In this document: positions 55,434 to 64,000 of the stretch, in pieces | Numbering within the stretch: the first letter of the stretch is position 1 | Layout of the letters: each line of letters starts with the position of its first letter | Assembly (NCBI GenBank): GCA_014801735.1 | Contig: JAAVDO010000005.1 | Coordinates: 15,641 to 79,640 of the forward strand | Reading direction: 5' to 3' | Origin: Bacteroides sp. | Lineage (GTDB): Bacteria; Bacteroidota; Bacteroidia; Bacteroidales; Muribaculaceae | Length of the DNA stretch: 64,000 bases | The notes under the pieces: generated by a model | The model's input: only the letters and a program-made list of their open reading frames with translations | The model's database searches: none | What the model was told of the DNA's origin: nothing | Position numbers and translations under genes: made by a program

Positions 55434-55502
55434 ATGCGGACTGCAGCCATGCTGGCTGTGGCCGCATTGTGGTTTTACATTGATCCGCAAATTTATGTTT
55501 AG
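55434..55502 (+). CDS. Possible micro-ORF (22 codons, hydrophobic) at the ybbR start
   Basis: An ATG at 55434 opens a frame MRTAAMLAVAALWFYIDPQ that ends at TAG 55500-55502, overlapping the ybbR ATG by 8 nt in another frame. It reads as a single short membrane helix. A hairpin (GCGG..CAGCC/GGCTG..CCGC, 55436-55465) occupies the same stretch, so it may equally be a structured leader or chance. Confidence 0.25.
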   Translation: MRTAAMLAVAALWFYIDPQIYV

Positions 55503-56484
55503 CTCCCTCAACTCCCGGTATAAACGGTTTATCGCCAGGACCGATCTGGCGGTGCATTCGGCACGTGGCAAGAATATTATTCTATATATTCTGTGTCTTT
55601 GTGCCGCTTTTGTGTTTTGGGCTTTTCTCTCACTGGATACAGAAGTACAGCGAGATTTCGACGTACCAGTTGACCTGACCGGTGTGCCCGACAGTATAAC
55701 CCTGATCGGATCGATGCCCCAATCTATCAGTGCGACAGTTCTTGGAAAGGGAAGTCAGTTGATCCGGTTCAAGTGGGGAAAAATGTCAAGTTTGAAATTC
55801 CGCTTTGATGCTGATAGGAAGGGAGACCGTAATTTTGTGTTGAGTAAAACTCAAGTTGATAGTAGATTGCGTGATTATTTCGGAAACGGCGTTCAGGTTA
55901 TGACTATGCGTCCTGATTCCATACGGATTCCTTTTACCGCCGATCCTGGAAAGAGAATGCCTATTCATCTGAAGGTAGATGTACATCCCAATCTCCAATA
56001 TATTATTTCAGGTCAACTGAGAGTTAGTGTTGACAGTGTAATGGTTTATTCCTCAACTGATATTCCACGAACACTTACTCATGTAGAGACCGAACTGCTT
56101 GAAAAGAGCGATCTGAAAGATACCTCCCGTTTTGAAGTAAAAATCAAACCTATCGAAGGGATGAGGATCATACCTGACCGGGTTATTGTCACAATCCCTG
56201 TTGAGCCGCTTATTGCCAAGCAGCGAAAGGTGAGGGTCGATGTGATAAACATGCCGGCTGGTAAGACTATGTTGACCTTCCCCGGTATAGTTGAGGTCAC
56301 TTATCTCGTACCTATGAGTGCTTATGCCGATGACAACCCATTGAAGGTATATGCGGATTATAATGAAATAAAGGATTCAGGATCGGGAAAGATTCCTGTT
56401 GCTCCGGGTGCGACACCTGATTATTTCAGAAGCATCTCCATTACACCCGACAGCTTGGAATATGTCATTGAGCAAATAAACTGA
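55495..56484 (+). CDS. YbbR-domain (CdaR-like) membrane-anchored protein
   Basis: A 329-residue protein with one transmembrane helix (about 28-46, LYILCLCAAFVFWAFLSL) and a beta-rich extracytoplasmic part holding two or three YbbR-type repeats (FDVPVDLTGVPDSI, MPIHLKVDVHPNLQY, RKVRVDVINMPAG). In Firmicutes the related CdaR regulates the c-di-AMP cyclase; no cyclase gene is visible in this window. The start is most likely ATG 55495; a TTG at 55480 in the same frame is less likely. Confidence 0.82.
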   Translation: MFSSLNSRYKRFIARTDLAVHSARGKNIILYILCLCAAFVFWAFLSLDTEVQRDFDVPVDLTGVPDSITLIGSMPQSISATVLGKGSQLIRFKWGKMSSLKFRFDADRKGDRNFVLSKTQVDSRLRDYFGNGVQVMTMRPDSIRIPFTADPGKRMPIHLKVDVHPNLQYIISGQLRVSVDSVMVYSSTDIPRTLTHVETELLEKSDLKDTSRFEVKIKPIEGMRIIPDRVIVTIPVEPLIAKQRKVRVDVINMPAGKTMLTFPGIVEVTYLVPMSAYADDNPLKVYADYNEIKDSGSGKIPVAPGATPDYFRSISITPDSLEYVIEQIN

Positions 56485-56491
56485 CAACAGA

Positions 56492-57091
56492 ATGGATAAA
56501 AAAAGGTGCACTCATGTGATAGCTTTGACCGGTGGTATCGGTAGCGGGAAATCTGTGGTTTCCCGTATTCTGAATATTATGGGCTACCAGGTCTATGAAT
56601 GTGATAGCAGAGCGAAATCTCTTATGGATTCAGATCCTCAGATTAGGGAATCCATAGTGGATTTATTTGGCGCTGGCTTTGTAGAGAACGGAATGATTAA
56701 CCGTAAGAGGTTGAGTGACTTGGTTTTCTCTGACACTGCTGCTCTAAATGCTCTAAACAATCTTGTTCATGGATGCGTAAGAGATGATTTCCAAACATGG
56801 ATTAATTCCAGTCAGGAAAGTCGACTACTATTTGTTGAGACAGCAATATTATATCAAAGTGGTTTCGATCGTCTTGTTGACGAGGTATGGACCGTGGTAG
56901 CCCCCGAACGAGTAAGGATCGAACGGGTAATGAATCGCAACAGCCTTACGGCATCGCAAGTCAAGGCACGGATTGAATCACAAGAGAATTTCATTGTCAA
57001 CAATCCCCATCATAATGTTGCCGAGATCATAAATGATGAAGTAATTCCTGTGCTCCCGCAGGTAGAAAGACTTTTGGAAAAATATCTTTGA
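56492..57091 (+). CDS. coaE: Dephospho-CoA kinase
   Basis: A 199-residue P-loop kinase that phosphorylates dephospho-CoA, the final step of CoA synthesis. The Walker A is LTGGIGSGKSVV at residues 10-21; ECDSRAK, VETAILYQSGFDR (lid and substrate region) and VVAPERVRIERVMNR are characteristic. It lies 7 nt after ybbR and ends 6 nt before the stop of the convergent amidase gene, with no terminator hairpin visible between. Confidence 0.94.
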   Translation: MDKKRCTHVIALTGGIGSGKSVVSRILNIMGYQVYECDSRAKSLMDSDPQIRESIVDLFGAGFVENGMINRKRLSDLVFSDTAALNALNNLVHGCVRDDFQTWINSSQESRLLFVETAILYQSGFDRLVDEVWTVVAPERVRIERVMNRNSLTASQVKARIESQENFIVNNPHHNVAEIINDEVIPVLPQVERLLEKYL

Positions 57092-57097
57092 GTTGTC

Positions 57098-57895
57098 TTA
57101 GAAGTCTATTTTGAATGAATCGGCATCACGCCATGTGCCGAACTTTTCACGGTCTCTGATAAGTCTGCTCTTACTGAGGTCAGCATAGATAATACCGTTA
57201 TCGTGAAACTCTGATATGTCTTTTCCGCGGTTGTCAAATATATATGACATATCATCGTTATAGTTTCCATAATGGTCGGAACCAAGCCGATCGCAACCAC
57301 ACACGTATGATTGGTTCTCGATAGCTCGAGCAATGAGAAGCTGTCTCCAGGCATATTTCCTCGATTCAGGCCAATTGGCCGGAACGATCAGCAGATCATA
57401 TTCACAGACTTTGTTTCTGCACCATACCGGGAATCTGATATCATAACAGATACAAAGTCTGATATTCCAGCCCCTGAAAGTTACAATTTCCGGCCCATCA
57501 TTCCCTGAGTCATAAACCGTTTTCTCACCTCCTATAGAAAACAGGTGACGCTTATCATGAAAGAAGATCTCATCCGTATCCGGATCAATTAGAAAGCCCC
57601 GGTTATAGTATTTGCCGGCATTGACGCAGGAAAAAGTTCCACAGATCCCAACACTGTGTTCGGATGCAATCTCTTTAAGACGGCTGATGGATGGACCGTC
57701 TGATTCTTCTGAGACCTTTTCTACAAAATTCCGATCCAGGGAAAAACCGGTGGTGACCATCTCCGGAAGCACAACGAGATCTGTGTCCGTATCAAGAGCC
57801 TTGATTCGGTTATTAATCCGGGTGATATTTTTCGAGGCTTCTCCGCTGATAATATCTGTCGGAATCAGTGCTATTTTCAGGTTTTCTTTTTCCAT
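57098..57895 (-). CDS. Carbon-nitrogen hydrolase (omega-amidase/YafV type)
   Basis: A 265-residue nitrilase-superfamily enzyme. The catalytic triad is visible as Glu in LPEMVTTGF, Lys in HDKRHLFS and Cys in LCICYDIRFP. The pattern MVTTGF with KRHLFS fits the omega-amidase branch (YafV), which hydrolyses 2-oxoglutaramate and 2-oxosuccinamate. I start at ATG 57893-57895, which lies 4 nt after the upstream stop; a further ATG 14 codons upstream would overlap the acyltransferase gene. Confidence 0.88.
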   Translation of the reverse strand: MEKENLKIALIPTDIISGEASKNITRINNRIKALDTDTDLVVLPEMVTTGFSLDRNFVEKVSEESDGPSISRLKEIASEHSVGICGTFSCVNAGKYYNRGFLIDPDTDEIFFHDKRHLFSIGGEKTVYDSGNDGPEIVTFRGWNIRLCICYDIRFPVWCRNKVCEYDLLIVPANWPESRKYAWRQLLIARAIENQSYVCGCDRLGSDHYGNYNDDMSYIFDNRGKDISEFHDNGIIYADLSKSRLIRDREKFGTWRDADSFKIDF

Positions 57896-57899
57896 AAGA

Positions 57900-58460
57900 T
57901 CAGTCTGTACTGAATTTTTCCGGATATTTTCCTTCAAATGGTTTATAGAAATCTTTAATTATCTGCAAGTCGTAATCGACATTTCCTGTAGAAATATAGA
58001 TTTTATCAAGAAATATCGTTTTTGTACGGAAATCTATTGCACCAAGAATAATGGGAATCTCTGCGTCATGAGCTATATGAAGAAAACCTGTGTGCCATTT
58101 GGTGGTCTTGCTCCTAGTTCCTTCCGGGGTAATTGCAATTGTGAGTTGTTTGCTTCGCTTAAACCTCTCAGTGAGTAGCCTTGTGAGTTCCGATCCCGGT
58201 TTGCGTGTAACCGGTACACCTCCAATCGCTCGGAAAATTATTCCTAACGGGAAGAAGAACCACGAACTTTTCATAAGAAAACCGGACTTTCTTCCCAATG
58301 AAGCATAGGCAAGCTTTCCTAATATGAAATCCCAGTTTGATGTATGTGGCGCAACACAGATAATAGACTTAGGATAGTCGGGGACAGTGCATTGCACTGT
58401 CCAACCGGCCATCTTAAGTAAAGATCTGCTTAATGACTCGCTGAGTGCTGACATACTCAC
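57900..58460 (-). CDS. PlsC-like 1-acylglycerol-3-phosphate acyltransferase
   Basis: A 186-residue short acyltransferase with HX4D as PHTSNWDF (about residues 38-45) and PEGTRS (about 112-117), plus GGVPVTRK between. It probably acylates lysophosphatidate or a related acceptor at the membrane. GTG 58460 gives a 4-nt overlap (GTGA) with the preceding gene; ATG 58454 is the alternative. It is the second acyltransferase in the window and unlike the one at 20649. Confidence 0.85.
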   Translation of the reverse strand: MSMSALSESLSRSLLKMAGWTVQCTVPDYPKSIICVAPHTSNWDFILGKLAYASLGRKSGFLMKSSWFFFPLGIIFRAIGGVPVTRKPGSELTRLLTERFKRSKQLTIAITPEGTRSKTTKWHTGFLHIAHDAEIPIILGAIDFRTKTIFLDKIYISTGNVDYDLQIIKDFYKPFEGKYPEKFSTD

Positions 58461-58819
58461 TTAGAGGCAGCCGCCTTGTTGGCTTCCCGCTGTTCTGCCG
58501 GAAGAAGACTGTTCATCTTGTGGAGAATTTCTCCAACCTTCTCATTAAAATCTTTGATGAGAATTCTGAAAGCCTCAGCATTGTAGGTTTTCTTGGCTTT
58601 ACTGTAGGAGTGGGGAGTGTCGAATTCTTTTTCGGACTTATCGAATATGAAGCTGCAACGTTTCAGAGAATTTGCCTGCAGTCGGGCTATCTCGAGAATT
58701 ATCTCGTTCATCGCCTTGATGTCGATATCCTTGACAGTTTCAGCAGCTATTATGCACTGGGCAGCAAGAGCTCCGCAGGCATAATGTATCTGTTTTTTGA
58801 TTTGTCGTTTGTTTGCCAT
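58457..58819 (-). CDS. Small conserved-looking protein of unknown function
   Basis: A 120-residue, mostly helical cytoplasmic protein, with a basic start (MANKRQIKKQIHYACG), a central helix EIILEIARLQANSL and an Ala/Lys tail. Predicted coiled or helical bundle; no enzyme motif. It is coupled to the acyltransferase by a 4-nt overlap and follows the threonine synthase gene by 16 nt, so it is expressed with both. I recognise no family. Confidence 0.65.
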   Translation of the reverse strand: MANKRQIKKQIHYACGALAAQCIIAAETVKDIDIKAMNEIILEIARLQANSLKRCSFIFDKSEKEFDTPHSYSKAKKTYNAEAFRILIKDFNEKVGEILHKMNSLLPAEQREANKAAASK

Positions 58820-58835
58820 GTTTTTGTGTTTGGTT

Positions 58836-60065
58836 TTAACGCAGAGCGTTGGTTAGTAAATATTCTTTGAAGATGGGATAACTTTGCGGAAGTTGAGTAT
58901 GTCGGGCGCCACTATGGTTTTGTTGCTTGAATTTTTCTTCTGCTGGGCTTGATGTCCCGATCACTATACCGGTTTCTCCTTCACGTATCCTTTCTTTAAG
59001 AGCGCTATAAGCTGCTTTCCCTGAGCTGTCGAACACACCTTCAAAAGCTGGATCAATTTCAGGTACAGACGGATAATGAACTATTTCGACAATTTTGCTC
59101 AGTTCATTATGGTTATCGTCATACAGCATTTTCAATCTCTCGAAATTGGGCGAGACGGAGCCTGGAGGAATATCTTCCGGATCGCGTCCGGTGATAAAAT
59201 ATTCCGAAAGGAAATACGGCGAAGTGGATGTCCTGGCAACTATAAAGCGATCTATTGGTAATCCCATTCGCTTTGCAATAAGTCCTGATGTAAGATTTCC
59301 AAGATTTCCTATGGGAATTGATACAACAAGCCGGATTTTGCGAGCATCCATAATCCTTGATAACCGTGCGAAAGCATAGAAGTAATAGAAGGTCTGAGGC
59401 AAGAGGCGAGCTACGTTCAGAGAATTGGCAGTCTGGAGATCTATTTCTCTTCCCAGCTCTTCATCGGATGAAGCACGTTTCACCAGTTCAAGGCAATCAG
59501 CAAAACAACCTCTTATTTCTACCGGAACTATGTTAGCTCCAAGCTTTGCAAAACCGGTGCGTCGCTTGGCTGAGGCGTCAGGCTTGTGAGGATACAACAC
59601 GAATACTCTCACATTATCCATTCCGAAGAATGCTTTCGCAACCGCCTCGCCGGCATCTCCACGCGTGGCAATTAGAATGTTGGATTTCTGGCCCGGACGG
59701 ATGAACCGCTGATGTAGATGCGCCATAAACCTTGCTCCGAAATCTTTATAAGATCCTGTAGGCCCATGAAACAGCTCGAGAGTGTGAATCCTGTCTTCGA
59801 GCTTGCGCATCGGAATATCGAAATTGATTGCATTCTTGACAATCGCCTGAAGGGTCTCGCTGTCAATGTCTTCTCCAAAAAGCATATTGGCGACTACATA
59901 CCCGATATCGGGTAGTGTCATTTCCGATATATTATTGAAGAATGCTCTCGGAATCACGGGAATTCGTTCTGGAAGATAGATACCCCCATCGGTATTGACG
60001 CTATGGCGTACGGCCTCATAGAGAGTTACATTCTTTGAATTACGTGATGTTGATCGGTATAACAA
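58836..60065 (-). CDS. thrC: Threonine synthase-like PLP enzyme with altered substrate loop, TTG start
   Basis: A 409-residue fold-type II PLP enzyme. The PLP Lys is K107 in GPTGSYKDFGARF, and the PLP-phosphate loop PIGNLGN is kept. The substrate-phosphate loop, SGDTGSA in known threonine synthases, is RGDAGEA here (135-141). Threonine synthase makes threonine from O-phosphohomoserine. The start must be TTG (60063-60065), since no ATG lies upstream in frame and LYRSTSRN aligns with the usual KYYSTN. It follows thrA by 41 nt; no homoserine kinase lies between. Confidence 0.8.
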   Translation of the reverse strand: MLYRSTSRNSKNVTLYEAVRHSVNTDGGIYLPERIPVIPRAFFNNISEMTLPDIGYVVANMLFGEDIDSETLQAIVKNAINFDIPMRKLEDRIHTLELFHGPTGSYKDFGARFMAHLHQRFIRPGQKSNILIATRGDAGEAVAKAFFGMDNVRVFVLYPHKPDASAKRRTGFAKLGANIVPVEIRGCFADCLELVKRASSDEELGREIDLQTANSLNVARLLPQTFYYFYAFARLSRIMDARKIRLVVSIPIGNLGNLTSGLIAKRMGLPIDRFIVARTSTSPYFLSEYFITGRDPEDIPPGSVSPNFERLKMLYDDNHNELSKIVEIVHYPSVPEIDPAFEGVFDSSGKAAYSALKERIREGETGIVIGTSSPAEEKFKQQNHSGARHTQLPQSYPIFKEYLLTNALR

Positions 60066-60106
60066 AGCAGTTGGATGTTTTTTGGTGAGGAAAAGATTAT
60101 TCTGTT

Positions 60107-62602
60107 TCAGCGAATATTAGCTATGCTGATAATATCGGCAAAGACACCGGCGGCCGTAACTTCTGCTCCGGCACCGTAACCTTTGATAACCATGGGATAT
60201 TCCCGATATCGTTCGGTTGTTATGAGAATCACGTTATTGGAACCCTCCAGATTATAGAATGGATGAGAAGCTCCGACTGTCTGCAGGCCAACCGATAACT
60301 TTCCGTTTTCAAGACAAGCTACAAAACGATATGTCAGCCCTTTTGATTCGGCAGCAATTCGTTTCTCTTCAAACTCCTTGTCAAATGACTTCAGTTTCGC
60401 AAAGAAATCTTCTACAGAGCCATCAAATAATTTCTCAGGGATGAAAAGGTCAGCTTTCACATCAGCCTGTTCAACTTCGTATCCTGCTTCTCGGGCAAGG
60501 ATGACAATTTTGCGGATTACGTCTCTTCCAGAAAGATCCTCACGAGGATCCGGCTCACTATAGCCTTCATCGCGGGCTTTTCTTATAGCTTCAGACATCG
60601 GTACTGTTTCTGAGAGCACGTTAAATATATAGTTAAGCGTACCCGAGACCACAGCTTCAATCTTCAGTATCTTATCACCCGAATTTATCAGGTTGTTGAT
60701 AGTATTGATGATCGGAAGACCGGCACCTACGTTCGTCTCAAATAGGAACTTGACATTTTTGGCTTTTGCCAGATCTTTCAGGTGTTTGTAAGACGTATAA
60801 TCGGAGGAAGCAGCTATTTTGTTGGCAGCTACAACATTGACATTGTGTGCCAGCATAGCAGGGTAGAGGGCTGCGATTACTGGTGATGATGTGCAATCGA
60901 CAAAAACGGAATTATAGATATTCATTCCAAGAATCTCATCTCTGATGAGTTCCGGCGAGGCATGCAGTTGTGATCTGTCGAGTTGATCTTTCCAATCAGA
61001 GAGATCAATACCGTCGCTGCAGAAGATCGCTTTTCGGGAATTGGCAATACCCACAACACGTAGCTTCAGCGCTTTGGATTTAAGCAGTGTTTTCTGCTGG
61101 TGGGCTATCTGCTGAAGCAGTCGACACCCGACGTTGCCAATTCCCACTATGAAGAGGTTGAGTACACGAGTGTCAGACAGGAAAAAACTTTCGTGAATTA
61201 CATTGAGCGCCTTGCGTTCGTTTGCCAGATCAATTACAAAAGAGATGTTGGTTTCCGAAGCCCCTTGCGCGCAAGCTTTCACGTTAATGCCGTTTCGGCC
61301 GAGAGTATCGAACAGACGACCGGCTACGCCAGGAGATTTTTTCATATTCTCTCCCACTATAGCGACTGTGGCCAGATTTCGTTCCACTGTGATCGGATTG
61401 ATCTCGCCAGTCTGAAGATCGGTCATGAACTCCTGTTCAAGAGCGGAGACAGCTCTGTCAGCATCGGAATTTCTCACTGCAAAAGAGGTCGTGTTTTCAC
61501 TTGAAGCCTGTGATACCAGAAAAACACTTACTCCGGCTCTTGAAAGAGCATTGAAGATGCGGGCATTTACTCCTATGATTCCCACCATACCCAGACCTGA
61601 GAAGGTGAGTAGACATGTGTCGTTGATCGATGATATACCTCTTATGGATTTTGCTATTGAGGTATTCTTCACAGCCTCGCTATCCGTGTGCAGTGTTCGG
61701 TCAGATATCAGTGTACCTGGAGCCACGGGATTGAATGTGTTCTTTATCAGAATAGGGATATTCTTATGGAATACCGGATAGATCGTTGGCGGATATATCA
61801 CTTTGGCGCCAAAATTACACAACTCCATAGCCTCGATAAACGAAAGCCGGTCTATAACATAGGTCCCCGGAACCATTCTCGGATCAGCAGTGAGGAATCC
61901 GTCGACATCCGTCCATATTTCCAGAACCTCGACTTCAGGTAGCCCGGCAGCTAAGATAGCTGCAGTATAGTCGCTGCCGCCTCGTCCCAGATTAGTTACA
62001 TCACCATCACTGTTCGAGGCGATGAATCCGGGCACAAGAATAACTTTTGCCGTTCTCAGCATTTCATCCGGGATAGCTTTTGCGAGCGCAGTTTTCGTAG
62101 AATCAGCATCAAGCACATGCTTGCCGAACTGATTCACGGTTTTGATAAAAGTTCTTGAATCAAGAAGGATGGTCGACGGCTCAAGGATCGCACTGATAAT
62201 TGTCGACGACAATCTCTCGCCGTAGCTCACGATTATGTCAAGCGAACGGGGGGATAGGTCGCGTATCAGGTTTACACCTTTATATATATTAGAAAGCTCA
62301 TCCAGCATTTTGTTGACTTCGCCCGATATTCTGTCTTTATGTTCATCAGGAACGATTCCATCGATTACTGAATGATGGCGCTTGACAATTTCTTCAAGTG
62401 AGAATATGTATGAAGACTCTCCCGAAGCCGCCATGCGAGCTGTTGATATAAGGCGGTCGGTGATACCTCCGAGTGCTGACACGACTACAATAACCGGTGC
62501 TCGTCCGGCTTCAGCTTCTGCATGGTCATGCACGATTTGCCTGACGTTTTGCAGACTTTCGACGGTTCCGACCGATGTACCTCCGAATTTCAGAACTTTC
62601 AT
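60107..62602 (-). CDS. thrA: Bifunctional aspartokinase / homoserine dehydrogenase
   Basis: An 831-residue fusion for the first and third steps of threonine synthesis. Aspartokinase comes first (KFGGTSVG, FIASNSDGDVTNLGRGGSDYTAA, partly shown as TNLGRGGSDYTA), with two ACT domains (about 315-460) for threonine feedback. Homoserine dehydrogenase follows (IVGIGNVGCRLL, NVVAANKIA, GTLNYIFN, YSEPDPREDLSGRDV, GAGAEVTAAGV). All catalytic blocks look intact. A threonine-rich leader or attenuator upstream was looked for and not seen. Confidence 0.95.
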   Translation of the reverse strand: MKVLKFGGTSVGTVESLQNVRQIVHDHAEAEAGRAPVIVVVSALGGITDRLISTARMAASGESSYIFSLEEIVKRHHSVIDGIVPDEHKDRISGEVNKMLDELSNIYKGVNLIRDLSPRSLDIIVSYGERLSSTIISAILEPSTILLDSRTFIKTVNQFGKHVLDADSTKTALAKAIPDEMLRTAKVILVPGFIASNSDGDVTNLGRGGSDYTAAILAAGLPEVEVLEIWTDVDGFLTADPRMVPGTYVIDRLSFIEAMELCNFGAKVIYPPTIYPVFHKNIPILIKNTFNPVAPGTLISDRTLHTDSEAVKNTSIAKSIRGISSINDTCLLTFSGLGMVGIIGVNARIFNALSRAGVSVFLVSQASSENTTSFAVRNSDADRAVSALEQEFMTDLQTGEINPITVERNLATVAIVGENMKKSPGVAGRLFDTLGRNGINVKACAQGASETNISFVIDLANERKALNVIHESFFLSDTRVLNLFIVGIGNVGCRLLQQIAHQQKTLLKSKALKLRVVGIANSRKAIFCSDGIDLSDWKDQLDRSQLHASPELIRDEILGMNIYNSVFVDCTSSPVIAALYPAMLAHNVNVVAANKIAASSDYTSYKHLKDLAKAKNVKFLFETNVGAGLPIINTINNLINSGDKILKIEAVVSGTLNYIFNVLSETVPMSEAIRKARDEGYSEPDPREDLSGRDVIRKIVILAREAGYEVEQADVKADLFIPEKLFDGSVEDFFAKLKSFDKEFEEKRIAAESKGLTYRFVACLENGKLSVGLQTVGASHPFYNLEGSNNVILITTERYREYPMVIKGYGAGAEVTAAGVFADIISIANIR

Positions 62603-62689
62603 TGCTATGAAACGGTTGTTATTATGGAATACGATGATAGAGGTGGAGAAGTGCGGGGTAGTGCGTTCTGATAATTACGCATACCACTG

Positions 62690-62723
62690 CAAATTTACAC
62701 AGAATTTCGCTATTCCCGACGAA
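62690..62723 (-). promoter_or_regulatory. Promoter of thrA
   Basis: Minus-strand TAAATTTG (62690-62697) is an exact -7; TTCG at 62720-62723 is a weak -33, 22 nt away. Leader of about 80 nt to the ATG at 62602. Confidence 0.45.
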
Positions 62724-62767
62724 TTTGACTGAAAAATCGCCTCAAATAATAATTTGTAGGTTTATTA

Positions 62768-62799
62768 TTTGGCAATAATTCGAAAATGTCATATTTTTG
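62768..62799 (+). promoter_or_regulatory. sigma-AB promoter of the malic enzyme gene
   Basis: TTTG (62768-62771), 20 nt, TATTTTTG (62792-62799), both exact. The leader to the ATG at 62885 is about 80 nt. Confidence 0.65.
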
Positions 62800-62884
62800 C
62801 ACGTCATAGTGCTTATCAGTTATTGAAATAACTGTGACTTTCTAAGGAAATTTAGATTATCAACATAACCAGACCTATCCGCAT

Positions 62885-64000
62885 ATGTCGAAAACGGTTA
62901 CTAAAGAAGCTGCCCTTGAATATCATCGTGAGGGTAAGCCGGGCAAGATTGAAACGGTGCCCACCAAACCTTATAGCACACAATATGACCTGGCTCTCGC
63001 CTATTCTCCGGGAGTCGCCTACCCCTGCAAGGAAATTGAAGCACACCCTCAGGACGTTTATGAATACACTAACAAGGGCAACCTTGTAGCCGTTATCTCA
63101 AATGGCACTGCAGTCCTTGGTCTCGGTGATATCGGTCCGTTGGCCGGTAAGCCAGTTATGGAAGGCAAGGCATTACTTTTCAAAATTTTTGCCGGACTCG
63201 ACTGTATGGATATTGAGGTAAAAGAGAAAGATCCCAAGAAATTCATAGAGATTGTCAAGGCAATCTCGCCGACTTTTGGTGGAATCAATCTGGAAGATAT
63301 CAAGGCCCCCGAATGTTTCGAAATCGAAGAACGCCTCAAAGCTGAATGCGACATTCCCGTGATGCACGATGACCAGCATGGTACCGCGATTATCTCTGCA
63401 GCCGGACTTATTAACGCTCTGGAGATCCAAGGCAAGGCGATCGGAGATATTCGTCTCGTTGTAAACGGAGCTGGAGCTGCAGCAGTTTCATGCACAAAGC
63501 TATATATGGCTTTAGGTGTGAAAAAAGAAAATATCGTGATGTGCGATAGTAAGGGCGTGATTTCCACCTCCCGTAAGGATCTTACTGCAGAAAAAGCTGA
63601 GTTTGCAACTTCGCGCGAAGTTCACACTCTTGCCGAAGCTATGGTTGGTGCCGACGTATTTTTGGGCCTCTCGGTTAAAGACGTTGTAACGCCTGAGATG
63701 ATTCAGTCGATGGCTCCCAGACCCATTGTTTTCGCTCTTGCCAATCCAGATCCTGAGATTGCTTATGAGAAAGCCATAGCCTCACGTCCCGATCTGATCT
63801 TTGCAACTGGGCGTAGTGACTACCCCAATCAGATAAATAATGTGTTGGGCTTCCCCTACATTTTCAGAGGAGCTTTAGATTCGGGCGCAACAACTATTAA
63901 CGAGGCGATGAAGCTTTCGGCTGTTCATGCTATAGCTGAGTTGGCTAAGAAGCCTGTTCCGCCGGTAGTATCTGCAGCCTACGATGATGGAGAACATCTG
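62885..64000 (+). CDS. maeB: Malic enzyme (MaeB type), 3' part beyond the window
   Basis: The frame is open from ATG 62885 to the right edge (372 codons), with no stop. The enzyme oxidatively decarboxylates malate to pyruvate with NADP. Blocks seen: [33 protein letters not shown], shown in part as [14 protein letters not shown]; metal/catalytic [11 protein letters not shown] and [13 protein letters not shown] motif VVNGAGAAA, and ALANPDPEI. MaeB proteins usually continue with a phosphotransacetylase-like domain after about residue 430; whether it is here cannot be seen. Confidence 0.93.
   Translation, partial: MSKTVTKEAALEYHREGKPGKIETVPTKPYSTQYDLALAYSPGVAYPCKEIEAHPQDVYEYTNKGNLVAVISNGTAVLGLGDIGPLAGKPVMEGKALLFKIFAGLDCMDIEVKEKDPKKFIEIVKAISPTFGGINLEDIKAPECFEIEERLKAECDIPVMHDDQHGTAIISAAGLINALEIQGKAIGDIRLVVNGAGAAAVSCTKLYMALGVKKENIVMCDSKGVISTSRKDLTAEKAEFATSREVHTLAEAMVGADVFLGLSVKDVVTPEMIQSMAPRPIVFALANPDPEIAYEKAIASRPDLIFATGRSDYPNQINNVLGFPYIFRGALDSGATTINEAMKLSAVHAIAELAKKPVPPVVSAAYDDGEHL

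Noticed and set aside
62603..62689. Possible threonine attenuator before thrA
   Set aside because: No Thr/Ile-rich leader peptide and no competing hairpins with a T-run could be found.
168..62746. A 14-nt repeat, AAAATCGCCTCAAA, at 168-181 and 62733-62746
   Set aside because: Several pairs of 14-mers are expected by chance in 64 kb, and the contexts share nothing else.
1..64000. CRISPR arrays, tRNA/rRNA genes, prophage and toxin-antitoxin or defence islands
   Set aside because: No regularly spaced repeats, cloverleaf-like segments, phage structural genes or known defence genes were found when reading both strands.

Overview
The window looks like a chromosomal segment of a gut Bacteroidales bacterium, most probably Muribaculaceae-like. 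The evidence is the gene families (an Rpb6-type omega subunit, a long NusB, a ThrA fusion, BamD, an FtsK-LolA-TrxB block, an S9 DPP4-type peptidase), the near absence of Shine-Dalgarno sites, and many upstream regions carrying the Bacteroidetes sigma-AB -7 element TAnnTTTG, often with TTTG about 20 nt further upstream. The genus is an inference. I see no tRNA, rRNA, CRISPR array or prophage. The only mobile-element trace is an IS630-type transposase start cut by the left edge.

Layout. 1-3312: transposase fragment, a DUF4026/DUF2314-type protein and a YbdG-like MscS channel. 3313-4269: the one long non-coding stretch, with a candidate small RNA on the minus strand. 4270-8692: operon of alpha/beta hydrolase, membrane-anchored MurF-like ligase, atypical Ddl and secreted esterase. 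8768-13986 (minus): a PurF homologue without its N-terminal Cys, and PurL. 14255-17285: a RelA-type ppGpp synthetase with a ruined hydrolase site, and a lipoprotein. 17401-18591 (minus): omega and BamD. 18776-20478: PASTA protein and RluD-type synthase. 20649-28337: acyltransferase, metallophosphoesterase, divergent Tex, YeiH and ComEC. 28296-31775 (minus): FolK-like, AroE, MurU-like nucleotidyltransferase and an AmgK-RapZ fusion. 31954-32421: PepSY-like lipoprotein. 32411-42401 (minus): unknown secreted protein, MiaA, unknown membrane protein, DPP4, a coiled-coil protein ending in a clamp-binding motif, and a REC-REC-PPDK_N protein. 42630-44327: AspT-type transporter. 44413-53328 (minus): TrxB, LolA, FtsK, Rpe, DedA, UDG-like protein, EF-P and PurT. 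53579-57091: NusB, YajC, YbbR and CoaE. 57098-62602 (minus): nitrilase-type amidase, PlsC-like acyltransferase, small unknown protein, threonine synthase and ThrA. 62885 to the right edge: malic enzyme, incomplete.

Most genes are housekeeping. Themes are cell-wall building and recycling (MurF/Ddl operon, AmgK-RapZ/MurU, PASTA, BamD, LolA), purine synthesis (PurF-like, PurL, PurT), stringent response, and threonine synthesis. The parts most worth a second look are the membrane MurF/Ddl operon, the AmgK-RapZ fusion, the coiled-coil protein with terminal QLRLF, the REC-REC-PPDK_N protein, and several family members with altered catalytic residues (PurF, RelA, Tex, ThrC).
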